Of a stretch of 64,000 bases of DNA, positions 26,201 to 34,737 are shown piece by piece. Positions within the stretch are counted from its first letter, which is position 1; every line of letters begins with the position of its first letter. A program made the position numbers and the translations under genes. Below the pieces are notes generated by a model that saw nothing but the letters and a program-made list of their open reading frames with translations, had not been told where the DNA came from and did no database searches. Source of the stretch: Owenia fusiformis. Its lineage: Eukaryota > Annelida > Polychaeta > Sabellida > Oweniidae. The stretch spans positions 1 to 64,000 of the forward strand of contig CAIIXF020000004.1 in assembly GCA_903813345.2 (NCBI GenBank). Direction: 5' to 3'.

Positions 26201-28663
26201 ACATTGGTTTTGTGCTTTGACGTGATATCACGTCCTTCGTAGTCAGCGTATATGCTTTATAACGTCATATAGTCTTTTAAAATAAACGATGACAGTGGGA
26301 TGTTTATATTTATTTCAGATTCTACATTTCATCGAAAATATGAATCAATTAATTTTAGTCTAATGGCTGAAAAATAGTACCCTATAAACAAAACGATTGT
26401 TTTTATCGGGGTTTTATTTCCCTCAAATTTAGTAATGCACAGTACAACTTCTACTAAACGACTCCATGCATTCCAGTTATTCTAAGTCATTTTAAAAGAA
26501 ACACTATAGATGAGAAACATTACTGATAGCTCTTTATGGTTGTCTGGAAGAGAATTGATGGGGAATGACGGGGTTTCATTTTGAAGACGCACAATATTAC
26601 GTAGCTTGATTGATTTCAAGTATTTTAACAAGGCATTAACGTGACAAAATGTCAGCACCTAGTTGCTCACAATATTATCAGTTCAATCTTTAGTCAGATT
26701 TGAATTTGATTTGAACTCTGTAGATGATTTCGAAAAAATGGTCAATTTAAAACAAGTAGTTTGACCCTGAGAAGATCATTGAAGGTGGAATCTCAAAAAT
26801 AAAGTCAGATTTGAAATTTGAACTTCTGAGAACTTGTAGATGATTTTGAAAAAAAAAGATTTGGTCAATTTGAAACAAGTTGAACAAAATACCTTTTTGA
26901 CCTTAAGAAGGTCATTTAAGATCAAATATTAAATCTAAAGTCAGATTTGAACTTCTGATAAATTGTAGATGATTTTGAAAAAAAATATTTGGTCAATTTG
27001 AAGCAAGTTGAAAAATACCTTTTTGACCTTTTTTAACCTTTCTGACCTTGAAAATGTCATTAAATGTCAAAGTTTAAATGTAAAGTCAGATTTGAACTTC
27101 TGAAAACTTGAAGATGATTAAGAAAAAATTTAAGTCAGTCTAAACAGTATTTGTTAAGTTATTGGAAGTTGTAAGAATTTGTTACAGTTACAGACGCCAA
27201 CCACCTCCCGCCGACCGCCGATCACCAACCGTCGCCAAAAACAATATGTCACCACTTCTTGGTGGTGACGTAAAATTGGGATCAGTGTATTAAACAGGAC
27301 AAAACAAATTGCATCTCTATTTCAATCAGATTTTTGCAGCTAAATAGTGAGATCATTTTCAAAACTTTCTTTGACTTTGATGTGCTTGAAACAAACTTAG
27401 CATCAAACAATACATTTTGTTCACGCAGTCCAGTCATCATTTGATCAAATGAAAATGTATGGCGAGAGCAGATAATAAGTAAACATTTATTGTTAGTTAT
27501 CCCAGGTATGGTATGAGTAAAAATGGTATTTAAAGGGAAATCTACTCTAAGCATGACGAATGATTCGAGCGAAGCTTTCTAAAAAATTACTCTGAAATTT
27601 ATGACACCGGACTGCAGACTATACTTACTCATTATGGAAATATGCTTTGAATTGTGTGATGACCCCTGTCTCTAGTTTGAGGTGTAGCAACAGCCAGACA
27701 CGCCTTGCCCCAGATATTAGAACACGACTAGAACTATCAAGGGGATCTCCGAAAATCCTGACGTCACCTTGGAAAGTATAAAATGTTTTACAAAAGAGAT
27801 AGGAACTCACCAGAGCTTAGAGATTACAGTCATAATAACATATTTTGCTTAATTTCCAACTTCTTTTGTCAGGATAGTTTCAAATACAACATGTCGTTGT
27901 GGAGCACTAGCATATTACACCCGTTTTATCCTAAAATGAGATAACGAGCTGTGATAAGCATGCAAGTAATTAACATATTATTGCTCGAAGCGTGTTTAGA
28001 ATATTTTGAAACCGCTTGTTAAAGGGGCGACAAGGCCCGTAAAGAGAAAATTTGATTTTCTGAGCTATCAGGTCAACATTTGGCTTAACATCTTCTTTGA
28101 CATACCTATTTTCTTAAAATGTATGGATAACTATCAATTTCAACATTAAGAAGTGTAAATTCAGTGGGGTCCCACTTATAGATTTTTAAGATCCACCACG
28201 TTTCAAGAGGAATATCAGCTGAAATAATGTACATCTACAATCTGGCGTGTTTCTTTGTAGACAACAAAAATATATGTTAGTCTTGACTGGTTGAAGAGAT
28301 ATCTAAACTTAAATATATTTTGACACTGGTCGATGATCATTGAATGGCCCCTCTGCACTAATTGTTGCACCTTTAATGGCGTCACGTGTCTGTCGATTTG
28401 ACGAATTAGCAACTGTCTTCTCAATACAAATTTGCATTATAGGCAAATGTCTTCTCTAAACCCTGAGGCAATTCCCTCTCTTGTTTTACAAATCTCCCCT
28501 ATATCACGTGACTTCTGGGATTTAGATGATGGCGTATCGCGAAATGTAATATCTCAGAGACATAATCCTCCATTGTAATTGGAAAGACTGATAACTAAGA
28601 CAACTTACCTAAAACAGTCTGGAGGGCTGCGATAAAACCGATCAGTCCAACAAAAAGCTTCAT
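11094..28663 (-). CDS. type I single-pass membrane receptor-like protein, seven exons
   Basis: The coding exons, in gene order, are 28609-28663, 27629-27767, 22679-22745 (tentative), 16163-16385, 12554-12669, 11990-12116 and 11094-11251. Phases join as 1, 2, 0, 1, 0, 1 and all boundaries are GT-AG. The predicted protein of about 294 aa has a signal peptide, a beta-rich ectodomain of about 150 aa with VKKGDIIG, a Pro/Thr-rich stalk (TTPRTPTTTRAPM), a linker, a transmembrane helix with GGAVGG, and a basic tail ending HEYVIKA. Ectodomains with a 'G-D-x-I-G' strand plus a Pro/Thr stalk are common in invertebrate cell-surface proteins. I infer a ligand-binding or adhesion role but cannot name the family. 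Introns carry many MITEs, a LINE and mariner relics. Without exon 3 the phases do not join, so another exon must exist if 22679-22745 is wrong. Confidence 0.8.
11990..12116 (-). CDS. receptor gene exon 6: juxtamembrane linker
   Basis: The acceptor is TTTATAACTACAG and the donor AATG/GTAAGA. It encodes GAGPASPLPPDLDN, then VEEIEPVPIPKSRPRE and a polar end. It is Pro-rich and acidic, then basic, and connects the stalk to the membrane. It leaves in phase 1. Confidence 0.75.
12261..12454. mobile_element. palindromic MITE in a receptor-gene intron (AGCGCTGT-rich)
   Basis: CACTGCCAATCTCAAACTGC at the left pairs with TGCAGATTGGTGTG at the right, flanked by TA. The interior repeats CAGCGCTGT/ACAGCGCTG in both orientations, so the whole is a long imperfect palindrome. 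A related fragment lies at about 12883-12980 in the next intron (GTCAATCTCAAACGGCATC, then CAGTGCTGGACAGTGCTG). Confidence 0.65.
12554..12669 (-). CDS. receptor gene exon 5: Pro/Thr-rich stalk
   Basis: The acceptor is TATTACTTTTCAG and the donor ATG/GTGAGT. It encodes DYWKYPDPPPTPITP followed by more Thr/Pro, including NITTP and TPTTTRAP. The composition is mucin-like and likely O-glycosylated, forming an extended stalk. It enters phase 1 and leaves phase 0. Confidence 0.8.
12985..13140. mobile_element. fold-back MITE fragment (GATTTGAAGTGCAA family)
   Basis: TTATTGAATGATTTGAAGTG near 13003 pairs with CACTTCAAATCATTATTC near 13097, and the right end is ATCGTGTGATC. The same family occurs at about 40670-40900 and 59210-59525. 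This is a short palindromic copy with no coding sequence. Confidence 0.6.
13150..14312. repeat. intron stretch with a long imperfect palindrome (about 13840-14245)
   Basis: ATAGTCCATTTGTCACCC (about 13860) pairs with GACAAATGGACTA (about 14230). GTGATTTAACTGGGTTG (about 13958) pairs with CAACCCAGCTAAATCAC (about 14140). These arms of about 200 bp suggest an inverted-repeat transposon. Nothing coding is seen from 13150 to 14312. Confidence 0.5.
14313..15588. mobile_element. 1.28-kb TIR element with GGGGCTCCCAGAGGGTA ends
   Basis: A perfect 17-bp inverted repeat, GGGGCTCCCAGAGGGTA, lies at 14313 and, as its reverse complement, at 15572-15588. The interior holds a duplication of about 150 bp (AAAAGTAGTGGAGCGATTTT occurs twice, with 'atggcggcc' motifs) and no intact transposase. 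No target duplication is recognised. It sits in the intron between receptor exons 4 and 5. Confidence 0.65.
15640..15905. mobile_element. fragment of the CTATCACACC-ended repeat family
   Basis: Blocks such as TAGGATTGAAGTACGAC, TACGTTGTCACTCGTTCT and CTAAGTTCT match the right half of 40978-41769 in the same orientation at about 80% identity. The family termini are not present here. Confidence 0.6.
16163..16385 (-). CDS. receptor gene exon 4: core of the ectodomain
   Basis: The acceptor is AATGTTGTAG, immediately followed by an open frame, with an in-frame TAG just upstream that fixes the boundary. It encodes HVKKGDIIGVLHE, EEATIGYREG and later KFYKGVWRFKHSIEFAL. The donor is CACAG/GTTAGC, phase 1. 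K-G-D-I-I-G resembles the exposed strand of beta-sandwich or jelly-roll surface proteins. There are no cysteines in this exon. Confidence 0.75.
16765..17085. repeat. 60-bp minisatellite, five nearly identical copies
   Basis: The unit ATTGAAACTAAACATGATCT followed by CGCACTGTTTTCCAAGAATG and GGTTGCTCAACAACAAATGC occurs five times with only CGCA(C/G)TG variation. The period is a multiple of three, so all its apparent reading frames are repeat artefacts. It lies in the intron upstream of receptor exon 4. It is unrelated in sequence to the other 60-bp array at 8838. Confidence 0.9.
17935..18057. repeat. satellite block, unit about 145 bp, part 1
   Basis: The unit contains CTTCTTCCTAGTGGATAATG and CACGTGTTAATTT-type sequence. 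It is continued at 20392-20884 and 21859-22140 after two transposons that split the block. Parts of the unit (ATTGGATTTATGGAGG) also occur in isolation. Confidence 0.8.
18058..20391 (-). mobile_element. mariner-type element (2.3 kb) with a LINE nested inside
   Basis: TIRs CAGGGTGGGCCAAGAAAA (18058) and TTTTTTGGCCCACCCTG (20391) are flanked by TA duplications within the satellite unit. The minus strand at about 19940-20230 still reads like the C-terminus of a mariner transposase: VPDLIWPDN, then SPDAIP, EGLQEMV, and RLKAIIKEGGG near the end, with stops. The remainder is occupied by a LINE fragment on the plus strand (about 18165-19790). The order of events reads as satellite, then mariner, then LINE. 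Confidence 0.75.
18165..19790 (+). pseudogene. truncated LINE (non-LTR retrotransposon): RT core to C-terminus
   Basis: The plus strand encodes CLLYADDIVFMG, the RT catalytic YxDD box, followed by ELQSMLTITNNFG and DKKSKIMIIG. Then come PAILHGCPTW and SILGDLGWKPIAEVI, and a Cys/His motif CIMCNLNLRDTLSHRLMVC. The C-terminal end resumes in another segment as PQFAKARSNFYNDVEKYVS at about 19530-19743. The 5' part (endonuclease, N-terminal RT) is missing. Stops near 18433 and 18779 and a frame change show it is dead. An insertion of about 320 bp separates the Cys/His motif from the C-terminus. The clade is not determined. Confidence 0.75.
20392..20884. repeat. satellite block, unit about 145 bp, part 2
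   Basis: Three and a half units of the same satellite lie here (AACTAATTAAATAGCACCCC, GTGTTATTTGTCATTGG, CTTCTTCCTAGTGGATAATG). Short deletions such as CCCC against CCCCC distinguish the copies. Confidence 0.85.
20885..21858. mobile_element. Tc1/mariner-type element, long-TIR deletion derivative (974 bp)
   Basis: CAGGGCGTATAAAAAACGCA (20885) pairs with TTTTTTATACGCACTG (21858), and TA flanks both sides inside the satellite. The inverted arms extend about 200 bp (GAAGTTATCTCG with GAGATAACAATC; AAGCCACGTCTC with GAGACACGTGGCTT). Another partial copy of the arm lies at about 21425-21610. The centre has no intact transposase. Confidence 0.75.
21859..22140. repeat. satellite block, unit about 145 bp, part 3
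   Basis: Two further units of the satellite follow the second transposon, ending near 22140, after which the sequence becomes unique. Confidence 0.8.
22290..22550. repeat. hairpin repeat related to 1388-1532
   Basis: GTGGAATACGGAGAATATTCCAC is partly palindromic, and CACTCATTCGCTACGCTCAC plus AAATCATAGGATATCCTAT match the palindromic MITE at 1388. It is probably a diverged fragment of the same family. No gene is seen. Confidence 0.4.
22679..22745 (-). CDS. receptor gene exon 3 (tentative, 67 bp)
   Basis: It was chosen because a phase-2 to phase-0 exon is needed between exons 2 and 4, and this one fits exactly (67 bp). It reads GSVSRNHNLTESHIFG then VKFQEL, with an N-glycosylation motif (NLT). 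The donor CTC/GTGAAGT is fair. The acceptor TTAATTAAAG is poor in pyrimidines, although a possible branch site TCTAAC lies upstream. The spacing to the following VKKGDIIG strand is reasonable. A transcript is needed to confirm it. Confidence 0.35.
22980..23500. repeat. short CAACCCC(A)AGTCA repeats and a duplicated 'gtgcccctggatgctgac' block
   Basis: About seven copies of an AACTCAACCCCAAGTC-like word are followed by its inverted form (GGGTTGAGTTGACTTGGGG), making a hairpin at 23010-23160. TATAGTGCCCCTGGATGCTG occurs at about 23178 and 23361. No coding sequence is seen. Confidence 0.6.
23527..24033. repeat. 84-bp perfect direct repeat, copies 423 bp apart
   Basis: A block beginning CATTGGGTATCCTATCCCTT is found at about 23527 and again at about 23950 with no visible difference over about 84 bp. 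The intervening DNA has no gene that I can recognise. Confidence 0.75.
24500..25072. repeat. 45-bp minisatellite, about 12 copies
   Basis: The unit TGACCCCTGTGAATAGCATT followed by ACCTTTTCAACAAATCATAT repeats from about 24525 to 25065. The period of 45 bp is a multiple of three, which creates apparent frames. Two flavours alternate (AAAAAGGCATATCAAAGTG and CAAATCATATAAATGTG). It lies in receptor intron 2. Confidence 0.9.
25073..25340. mobile_element. end fragment of the CACGCCCGGTG element family
   Basis: CACGCCCGGTGATCGGATAG and GCGATTTCTGCACGAAAA match both ends of the larger element at 29455-30815. Only about 270 bp of one end is present, directly abutting the 45-bp array. Confidence 0.6.
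25395..25935. repeat. tandem repeat, about 116-bp unit, five copies
   Basis: CAAGAACCCTTAACCTACCA, then GGAATGGGCCTGTACTCG and TTTGGTTTACCAGGTATATC recur about every 116 bp. Copies differ by a few substitutions and one short deletion. No coding function is seen. Confidence 0.85.
26690..27150. repeat. tandem repeat, about 125-bp unit, about four diverged copies
   Basis: AAAGTCAGATTTGAACTTCT, GTAGATGATTTTGAAAAAAA and CCTTTTTGACCTTAAGAAGG recur with substitutions and length changes. It is intronic and AT-rich. Confidence 0.7.
27629..27767 (-). CDS. receptor gene exon 2: N-terminal ectodomain strand region
   Basis: The acceptor is TACTTTCCAAG and the donor GA/GTAAGTATAG. It encodes GDVRIFGDPLDSSS and further on RRVWLLLHLKL and ITQFKAYFHN, hydrophobic and charged residues alternating as in beta strands. 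It enters in phase 1 and leaves in phase 2. The exon is 139 bp. Confidence 0.75.
28023..28372. mobile_element. TTAA-flanked MITE (AGGGGCRACAAGG family), copy 1
   Basis: AGGGGCGACAAGGCC at 28023 and TAATTGTTGCACCT at 28372 form the inverted ends, with TTAA immediately outside each (28019-28022, 28373-28376). The length is 350 bp. It matches 53964-54327 at roughly 85-90% by eye. It lies in intron 1 of the minus-strand receptor gene. No coding sequence is present. The target is piggyBac-like. Confidence 0.85.
28609..28663 (-). CDS. receptor gene exon 1: start codon and signal peptide
   Basis: It encodes MKLFVGLIGFIAALQTVL plus the first base of a glycine codon, a typical short signal peptide (basic n-region, hydrophobic core). 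The donor is G/GTAAGT. The exon ends in phase 1, which matches exon 2. No clear TATA box is seen upstream on the minus strand. Confidence 0.8.
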
Positions 28664-29454
28664 AATGCACCGTCACTTTGTATAATAACAAGACCACTCT
28701 TGGACGATAAAACATCAATTTAACAATTTTGTATGGATGTGATCATATGCACGTTCGTTGGTTGTTAGTATCCAGTAATTCCACTTAGATGTGTCCCCAG
28801 TCCATACATCAATGTTACACACTCTTGAACTTCTTGTTTCCAGAACTCCTATGCGAAGATACGTCGCAATAGGCTTAATGCTTAACAATATATTAAAATG
28901 CACTCCGTGTTGGAATCATTCCTGGAAACAAAAAGGTTGGATTGTTTCACATTATTTACGTTATGTATTCCCGTATTCAGTGTATCTTCAAACAGTATTG
29001 TAAAAATAAAAACTATTGATTGCAATACGGAAAATATCAAAGAAAACAAGTATAATTTTTCCCTGTAAGTGACATCAACAACAAGATGTAGGAAAATTAA
29101 TTCTAAAATGCAATCACTGTATTGTTTTTATTGATCTTATATTTAAAAAATGCTCAAAATAAATGACCATATATGGTAATATACATGTGAATAGGACTCT
29201 CTCTCTCTCTCTGATCGAGCTTTACTTTATGGGCCTTTTCGTAACAAATATTATATTACCAATAATAATATTTATTAGAAAGGCGTTCTAATGGTTTCTT
29301 TGATGAATTTATTCCGGCTTTCAAAACGGTTGCCCGTATTGGAGTTAATCATTCAGATACGCGTGTGCAAGTTCGTAAATCATGGAACGAGTAACGTCTA
29401 ACTGCATAACATTTTCTGTCTAAATTGTTCATTACCTTTTTCTACAAGCGATTT
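28664..29454. other. region upstream of the receptor gene; no feature seen
   Basis: This is the presumed promoter side of the minus-strand gene. No TATA box or other clear element is visible. A (CT)n run lies at about 29195-29212. No coding sequence is seen. Confidence 0.4.
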
Positions 29455-30815
29455 CACGCCCGGTGGTCGGACACAATGAATGTTTGCGTGGTATTTGTGA
29501 TACGGGTAAATATGCCATACTCACCTGCGGTATATGGCATATTCCGCAAGTGAGTATGGCATATTCAACAGTGAATATGCGATACATTGATTTCAGTGAT
29601 AATCTGACACTCACCTTTGGAATATGTCTTACTCATTTGCGGAATATGCCATAAACCGCAGGTGATTATGACATATACCGCAAGTGAAAACGGGATACAG
29701 AAGGCTTTGATTTGATTGGTCGCAAGAATCGACTCTAAATGTAAAACTACGCTGGATTGCCAATATAGTTAGTGCTTCGAGTAATAATATATTTAATACT
29801 TCTGCATTAGTTGATATATTCAATACACTCTACTGTTGATTAAGTAATCATTATAATAATTTATGAACTTTTACCCGTTCGTTAGATCGATGCAACTGAC
29901 AATTGCGTACTTCCGTATCACGTTCTCATTGGTTAGTGAGTATGCCATATACCGTAGGTGAATCTGTCATACACCGCAAGTGAATATGCCATATTCGTTG
30001 CGGAATATGATATATTTGTATCGTGTTTACAGCGTAACAATTTCTGCAAGAATATTCAACAAATCTACAGGTACATTTTTCTCAAGAGAAAGTTTACTAC
30101 TGAATTGCCAAATGAATAGGCGCAAGACATGGTAGAGTACGTTTAGTTTCTTCGGACTTATTTCAACCTATACGCTTCTAAGATATGAGATCTAATTTTT
30201 AAAAAGTGCATCATCACCAAAATGCAAAAGTCAATGTTTTGCTATAAATCAGGCAACAATGGTCTATACTACTTATAATAAACACTTATAAGGGACGTTA
30301 TTAGCACAAACCTAATGCCATAGCTCGCTTTTTAAAGTTAGTTTCAATACATTATATAAAAAATATAATCGAAAAAATGAACGGAGGGCTAGTTATAGGT
30401 CTTTAAGATGGAACAAATTTACACGAACTCATGTATTTGAAAATTGAACTCAGTAACTCAGGCAGAAACTGGATATAACATCTCTGAGGAGTTAAAATTG
30501 GGGAAATTTGGAGTTATACGAAATATAGTCAAAGAACATCTCTTATCATGTCTTATAGAAACATAACTCCCCCCCTGCCTCCATTCACTTCAACCTCCGT
30601 TTAGTGACGATGCGCTGTTTTTAATAGATCTCATATCTTAGAAGCGTATGGGTTCAAAAAAATCATAGAAGACTTAATATATTTTACCATGTTGTGCCCC
30701 TATTCATTTAGCAATTCAATAGTAAGCTTTCTCTTGAAAAAATAAATCTTCCAGATTTGTTGGATTTTCTTGCAGAAATCGCCTCCCCCTCCGTTCATTT
30801 TGTCCGATCACCGTG
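29455..30815. mobile_element. TIR element (CACGCCCGGTG family) with a nested palindromic insertion
   Basis: The left end CACGCCCGGTGGTCGGACAC (29455) pairs with GTCCGATCACCGTG (30815). Inner arms also pair: ATTTCTGCAAGAATATTCAA (about 30040) with the complement near 30760, and ACGCTTCTAAGATATGAGAT (about 30171) with ATCTCATATCTTAGAAGCGT (about 30630). A segment at about 29484-30020, with many TGCCATA/CCGCAAGTGA words, separates the extreme left end from the rest and looks like a secondary insertion. No transposase is seen. Confidence 0.6.
29484..30020. repeat. inverted-repeat insertion with about ten GCATATxCCGCAxGTGA motifs
   Basis: Words such as CACCTGCGGTATATGGCATA and its complement TATGCCATATACCG occur at both ends of this block (29500-29700 and 29935-30010), in both orientations and in close succession. 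The block lies inside the larger TIR element. The clustered hairpins could be ends of a nested MITE. Confidence 0.5.
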
Positions 30816-32482
30816 TTTATGACTGACAATGAATATATGGAAGTCACCTATACGGGGATTGTTGACTGAAATATAGTACATTGTCGTAATTAAAGAAAAT
30901 AACGTTTTTCTCACATTGAATCAAAACCATATAGAAAAGTAATAATCGATTGAACTCAACTGAAGTAATTGAAAGTTCAATATCTTTAAAGTAATGTTTT
31001 ACAAAGTTCTATTCAAAGTGAAGAAGTAGCACTGTAATATTAACATATTCTTTGATATACATATTATCATGATTTTGTAACCAAATTCCTATGCAAACTT
31101 AATAGGTTTCTATTGAAGTATGTTTAGAGTGTATGTAAAACTCATTTTGAATCAATAGAGGTGAATGCGAGGTGTGGTAAAATAAGCCCTACCAATATTC
31201 AATGTCGTTTTTTACGAAGGATTTAAATAAACTGTATTTTGAAATTGTAAACAAATCCCACGTGACTAGCAATAAAAAACAGCTGAAAGTCAAGGTGACT
31301 CGTAAGAGAATAAAAACCTTTAAAATTACTTTCAATGTCGTATCATAGTTTCTAATAATATTTATATGAAATTCAAAGGTCAATGCGTTCTACATTACCT
31401 TTACAGTGATATTCCACATGCACAATTTGTCATGTGTTTTGATGTATTGTACTGAAATGTGTTTTGATGTATTGTACTGAAATGAAAATAATGCTATTCG
31501 TCTTTATCTCAAGTAAAGTTGTTTGCTACTTTTGCAATTATTTTATTAAACCTCTGCATTCAACTTTCCGTGAACACATACGTACCTGGATCCATTGCTT
31601 AACCGTACATTGTTTCATAATTATATAAATAAAAGGAATGTACATAAAAGACATGTATAAAGGAATTGTTAAAAGAATACAAGAAATAGTTATGATATAT
31701 ATAAATTGACTGCATGTAAAACTTTTGAGGGGATGTATAGGACCTGGATTCGAAGTGAAGGTTCATTGGGAATGTATGTTACTATCATATCAAGTGCGGT
31801 TTGAGAAAATAGTCAGATCATTTTAAAAATGATTCAAAATAGTGAAGGTGTACTAGAAAAAGTAATGAACTAAACTATTTAATATATTAATATCTATTTA
31901 ATAATACTAGTCGAGAAATGCTAGGACCGTATCATTATAAAATCCACGGGTCTGATATAAGCACACGCTGACATTTTATTTAAATGCGCAATTTTTGGTT
32001 TTGCGTAGTGTAACATTTGGAGCGTTCTTGTGTCAAAATCTAGAGCTGCCTACGAATTTAATGTTCGATATATTTAAGAAAAACTGAAAATAATGATTTC
32101 AATGTGTAAAATGATTTATTTACCTTACGAATGATCAACTGTCTTTTGACTTGTGTCCATAGAGTTCCACGTTTAATCCACCAACTCCGTTTTTGTAATG
32201 TCTCTGATGCCAATAAAATCGAAATAACCATTGGAAGAAATACGCATGCGCACAGTAAAAATGACTTAAAGAACAAAACAAAAAAACAAAGTACCTCCAC
32301 CACACTCACGGTCGTAAATAAAACCATAATTTTAATTCAAAATACGCAGAGTGGGAATCAGAACTGTAATGTACGCTCCTCACAATAGTAAAATTTTAAA
32401 AACATGGTTTGCTACATGTCTCTACGTTAGACAATAGGTCGTTAAGTAAATCTTCGACGTCATTCCCTACACACACCATATG
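30816..32482. other. AT-rich intergenic stretch; one weak minus-strand exon candidate
   Basis: No repeat family or firm gene is recognised. On the minus strand, about 32327 down to 32119, an open frame starting MVLFTTVSVVEVLCFF is hydrophobic, then basic (KRSWWIKRGTLW), and ends at AAG/GTAAATA, a weak donor. No partner exon was found and the protein matches nothing I know, so it is probably chance. Confidence 0.3.
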
Positions 32483-32881
32483 CACTCTTAAAAAATATTA
32501 CTTGGATTTCCTTATATTATATTATATTTCTTTATATTATATTGAGAACTTGTACTACTCATTTTAAGTAAAAGATTACTTAATTAATCTTGAACTACTG
32601 AATAATTTTTTAGTAATTCAAAGTAATTACAAGTAATTATAAGTAATTTAAAACAATAATATATATATTAATTAAAAAAAATTAAAATGACTTCACAGGC
32701 ACTCTGAATTTATGGTGAATTTACTAATGCAAGGAGAGAAATTGAAATACTTACTGTAGTAATTGTAATACTCAAAATGACAACATAAGTAAAACCTAAG
32801 TAAAATGAAGTAAAACTAAGTATATAACTTTAAGTAATTTTTATACTTGGGAAATACTCAAGTAATTCATTTTTAAGAGTG
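32483..32881. mobile_element. 399-bp MITE rich in AAGTAATT words
   Basis: CACTCTTAAAAAATATTACT at 32483 pairs with AGTAATTCATTTTTAAGAGTG ends at 32881. The interior repeats AAGTAATT/ACTTAATT in both orientations. No clear target duplication is seen. Confidence 0.6.
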
Positions 32882-34737
32882 TACTCATACAGTGACATGT
32901 GCATGTTATTATGAAAGATGTCTGTTGAAATATATATGTGCGGTGGGGTATTCTATTTTACCTTCCCCGTTAGTTATTTCGAATGCAAACTTGGCAGCGA
33001 TCTCAATTTAAGCTCATCTCTAAAATATTTGTTCAAATAATGTTTTTATGTTAAAACCGCAAGATCCAGGTGTTTAGGATTACCTTGCGCTGGTTCTATT
33101 CTCTAAGGTCTCGCTTCATAAAGCTGTATGTTTGTAATTCGTCCTCTTACTCTAAATGAAGTTACGATTTCTAACTGTATATCTACCTTCTTTAAAACTC
33201 AATGTTATAACTTACAAGAGTGCTTTTGATGATTCAAAATAGAATGAAACATTTTCTTGAATATTTGAGTTTCCCGCCATTTTAGCGGTTTCAATGTTTA
33301 TACAAGGGTGGTTCAAAAAGTTTTGCACTATGTGGTAATGTATGTATGTTTATATGTAATGAACCAACCTTGTTCATAGTTGGTAGGTATGTACTCCCAT
33401 CTTATTCCGTTACACTGTCAAGGTTTCATGTATATACGTATACTACTTAACATTCTACTGCTGCTATAGCAACCAAGGCTATGACGCAATGGTCCATATC
33501 ATTTTGTAAAAAGAAAACTAGTTATATTCAAAGAACAATATTACTAATCATGCTAAATCTACTTACATAAACTGTCAACTTAGATTTAAACAATATCTAG
33601 TTTTGTTCCCATGGGAAAAGTGAATCTAATATCATAGACTATCAATATTTCCTGTTTTCTTTGATCATGCCAAAGAATGACCGTAAACATACTCTTCAAA
33701 CATCTTGAAAAAATCACCTGATTTTATGACATTATCAAATTTCTCATATTGGAAAATATTGCTTAAAATAATAAAGTTGAAGCAGAAAACATTGAAAGAG
33801 TACTTGATAAAGAATGGGGAAACAGCATTGAATATAATGTCTCCAATATAGGCATTGCGAAGTATCTAAGATGGAATTAGAAGGGAAGGGAAAATGTACT
33901 GAGGGTAGCTGTAGTCATGAAAAGGCTCAACATGTTATATCTATGTTGGTTTAGACATTTACTTATGGACTGGGCATAATGCTACAAGTAATGCATTACC
34001 AAATAGAAAGACTACATATTTAGTATTATTACCACCTTGCAGGGCCTGTTCTAGGGGTTTTAGTAGTAGTTGAGAAGGCATTTAAATTGCTATATTGACG
34101 TGAGCAATATTGTGTCGGGCGTTGATGACTTTAGTCGGGCAATAATGACATTATCCGCCTGGCTATGTTTCCCGGGAAAAGTGATATCGTTCAGTGCGTA
34201 AGATTTTCTATTTCAAATTTGCTATTTCAGCCCTGGGCATTAACGGTGGTAATAATAGTAATAACGTCATTTCTGTGGGCAAAAAAAGTGAAATATTGGT
34301 CCAATATTTCACTATATTGCCCTTTGAAATGACGTTATTGCACTATTAAATATAGATTAGTTATAACATAACCTGACTAACAGCTGAAAGAACAAAGATT
34401 GACCGAACCATTTCAGCCTATCAAGGCATTCACAAAATTAATTCAATTGAATGACGTCATATGGACTATGGGCCCATTGGTTCAAAAGTCAATGTATCTC
34501 AGGAAGTATACTCCTTATGGTCCTGAAATTGTATATATGATTGTCAGAAGGGTGATGCTATATCTGTATCAGATTTAATGTAAAAATGATAAAATCTCTT
34601 CTCTGGAGAATAGAATAGAACTCTACATGGTGGGCCAAATACATCCACATATTTTTTTTCTACATTATAATAACTTAGTTTTAAATATATGGATTTCAAC
34701 TAAATTTTCCCGGATAGGCAGAAATCAAAGGTCGATC
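32882..34737. other. intergenic; an 80-bp palindrome and a stray mariner-like end
   Basis: ATAACGTCATTTC (about 34261) and GAAATGACGTTAT (about 34325) bound a strong palindrome centred on ATATTGGTCCAATAT. ACAAGGGTGGTTCAAAAAGT near 33301 resembles a mariner end without a partner nearby. No coding sequence is recognised. Confidence 0.4.

Noticed and set aside
32119-32327. Minus-strand hydrophobic first exon (MVLFTTVSVVEV)
   Set aside because: Weak donor, no partner exon in range, no recognised family. Kept only as a remark in the intergenic entry.
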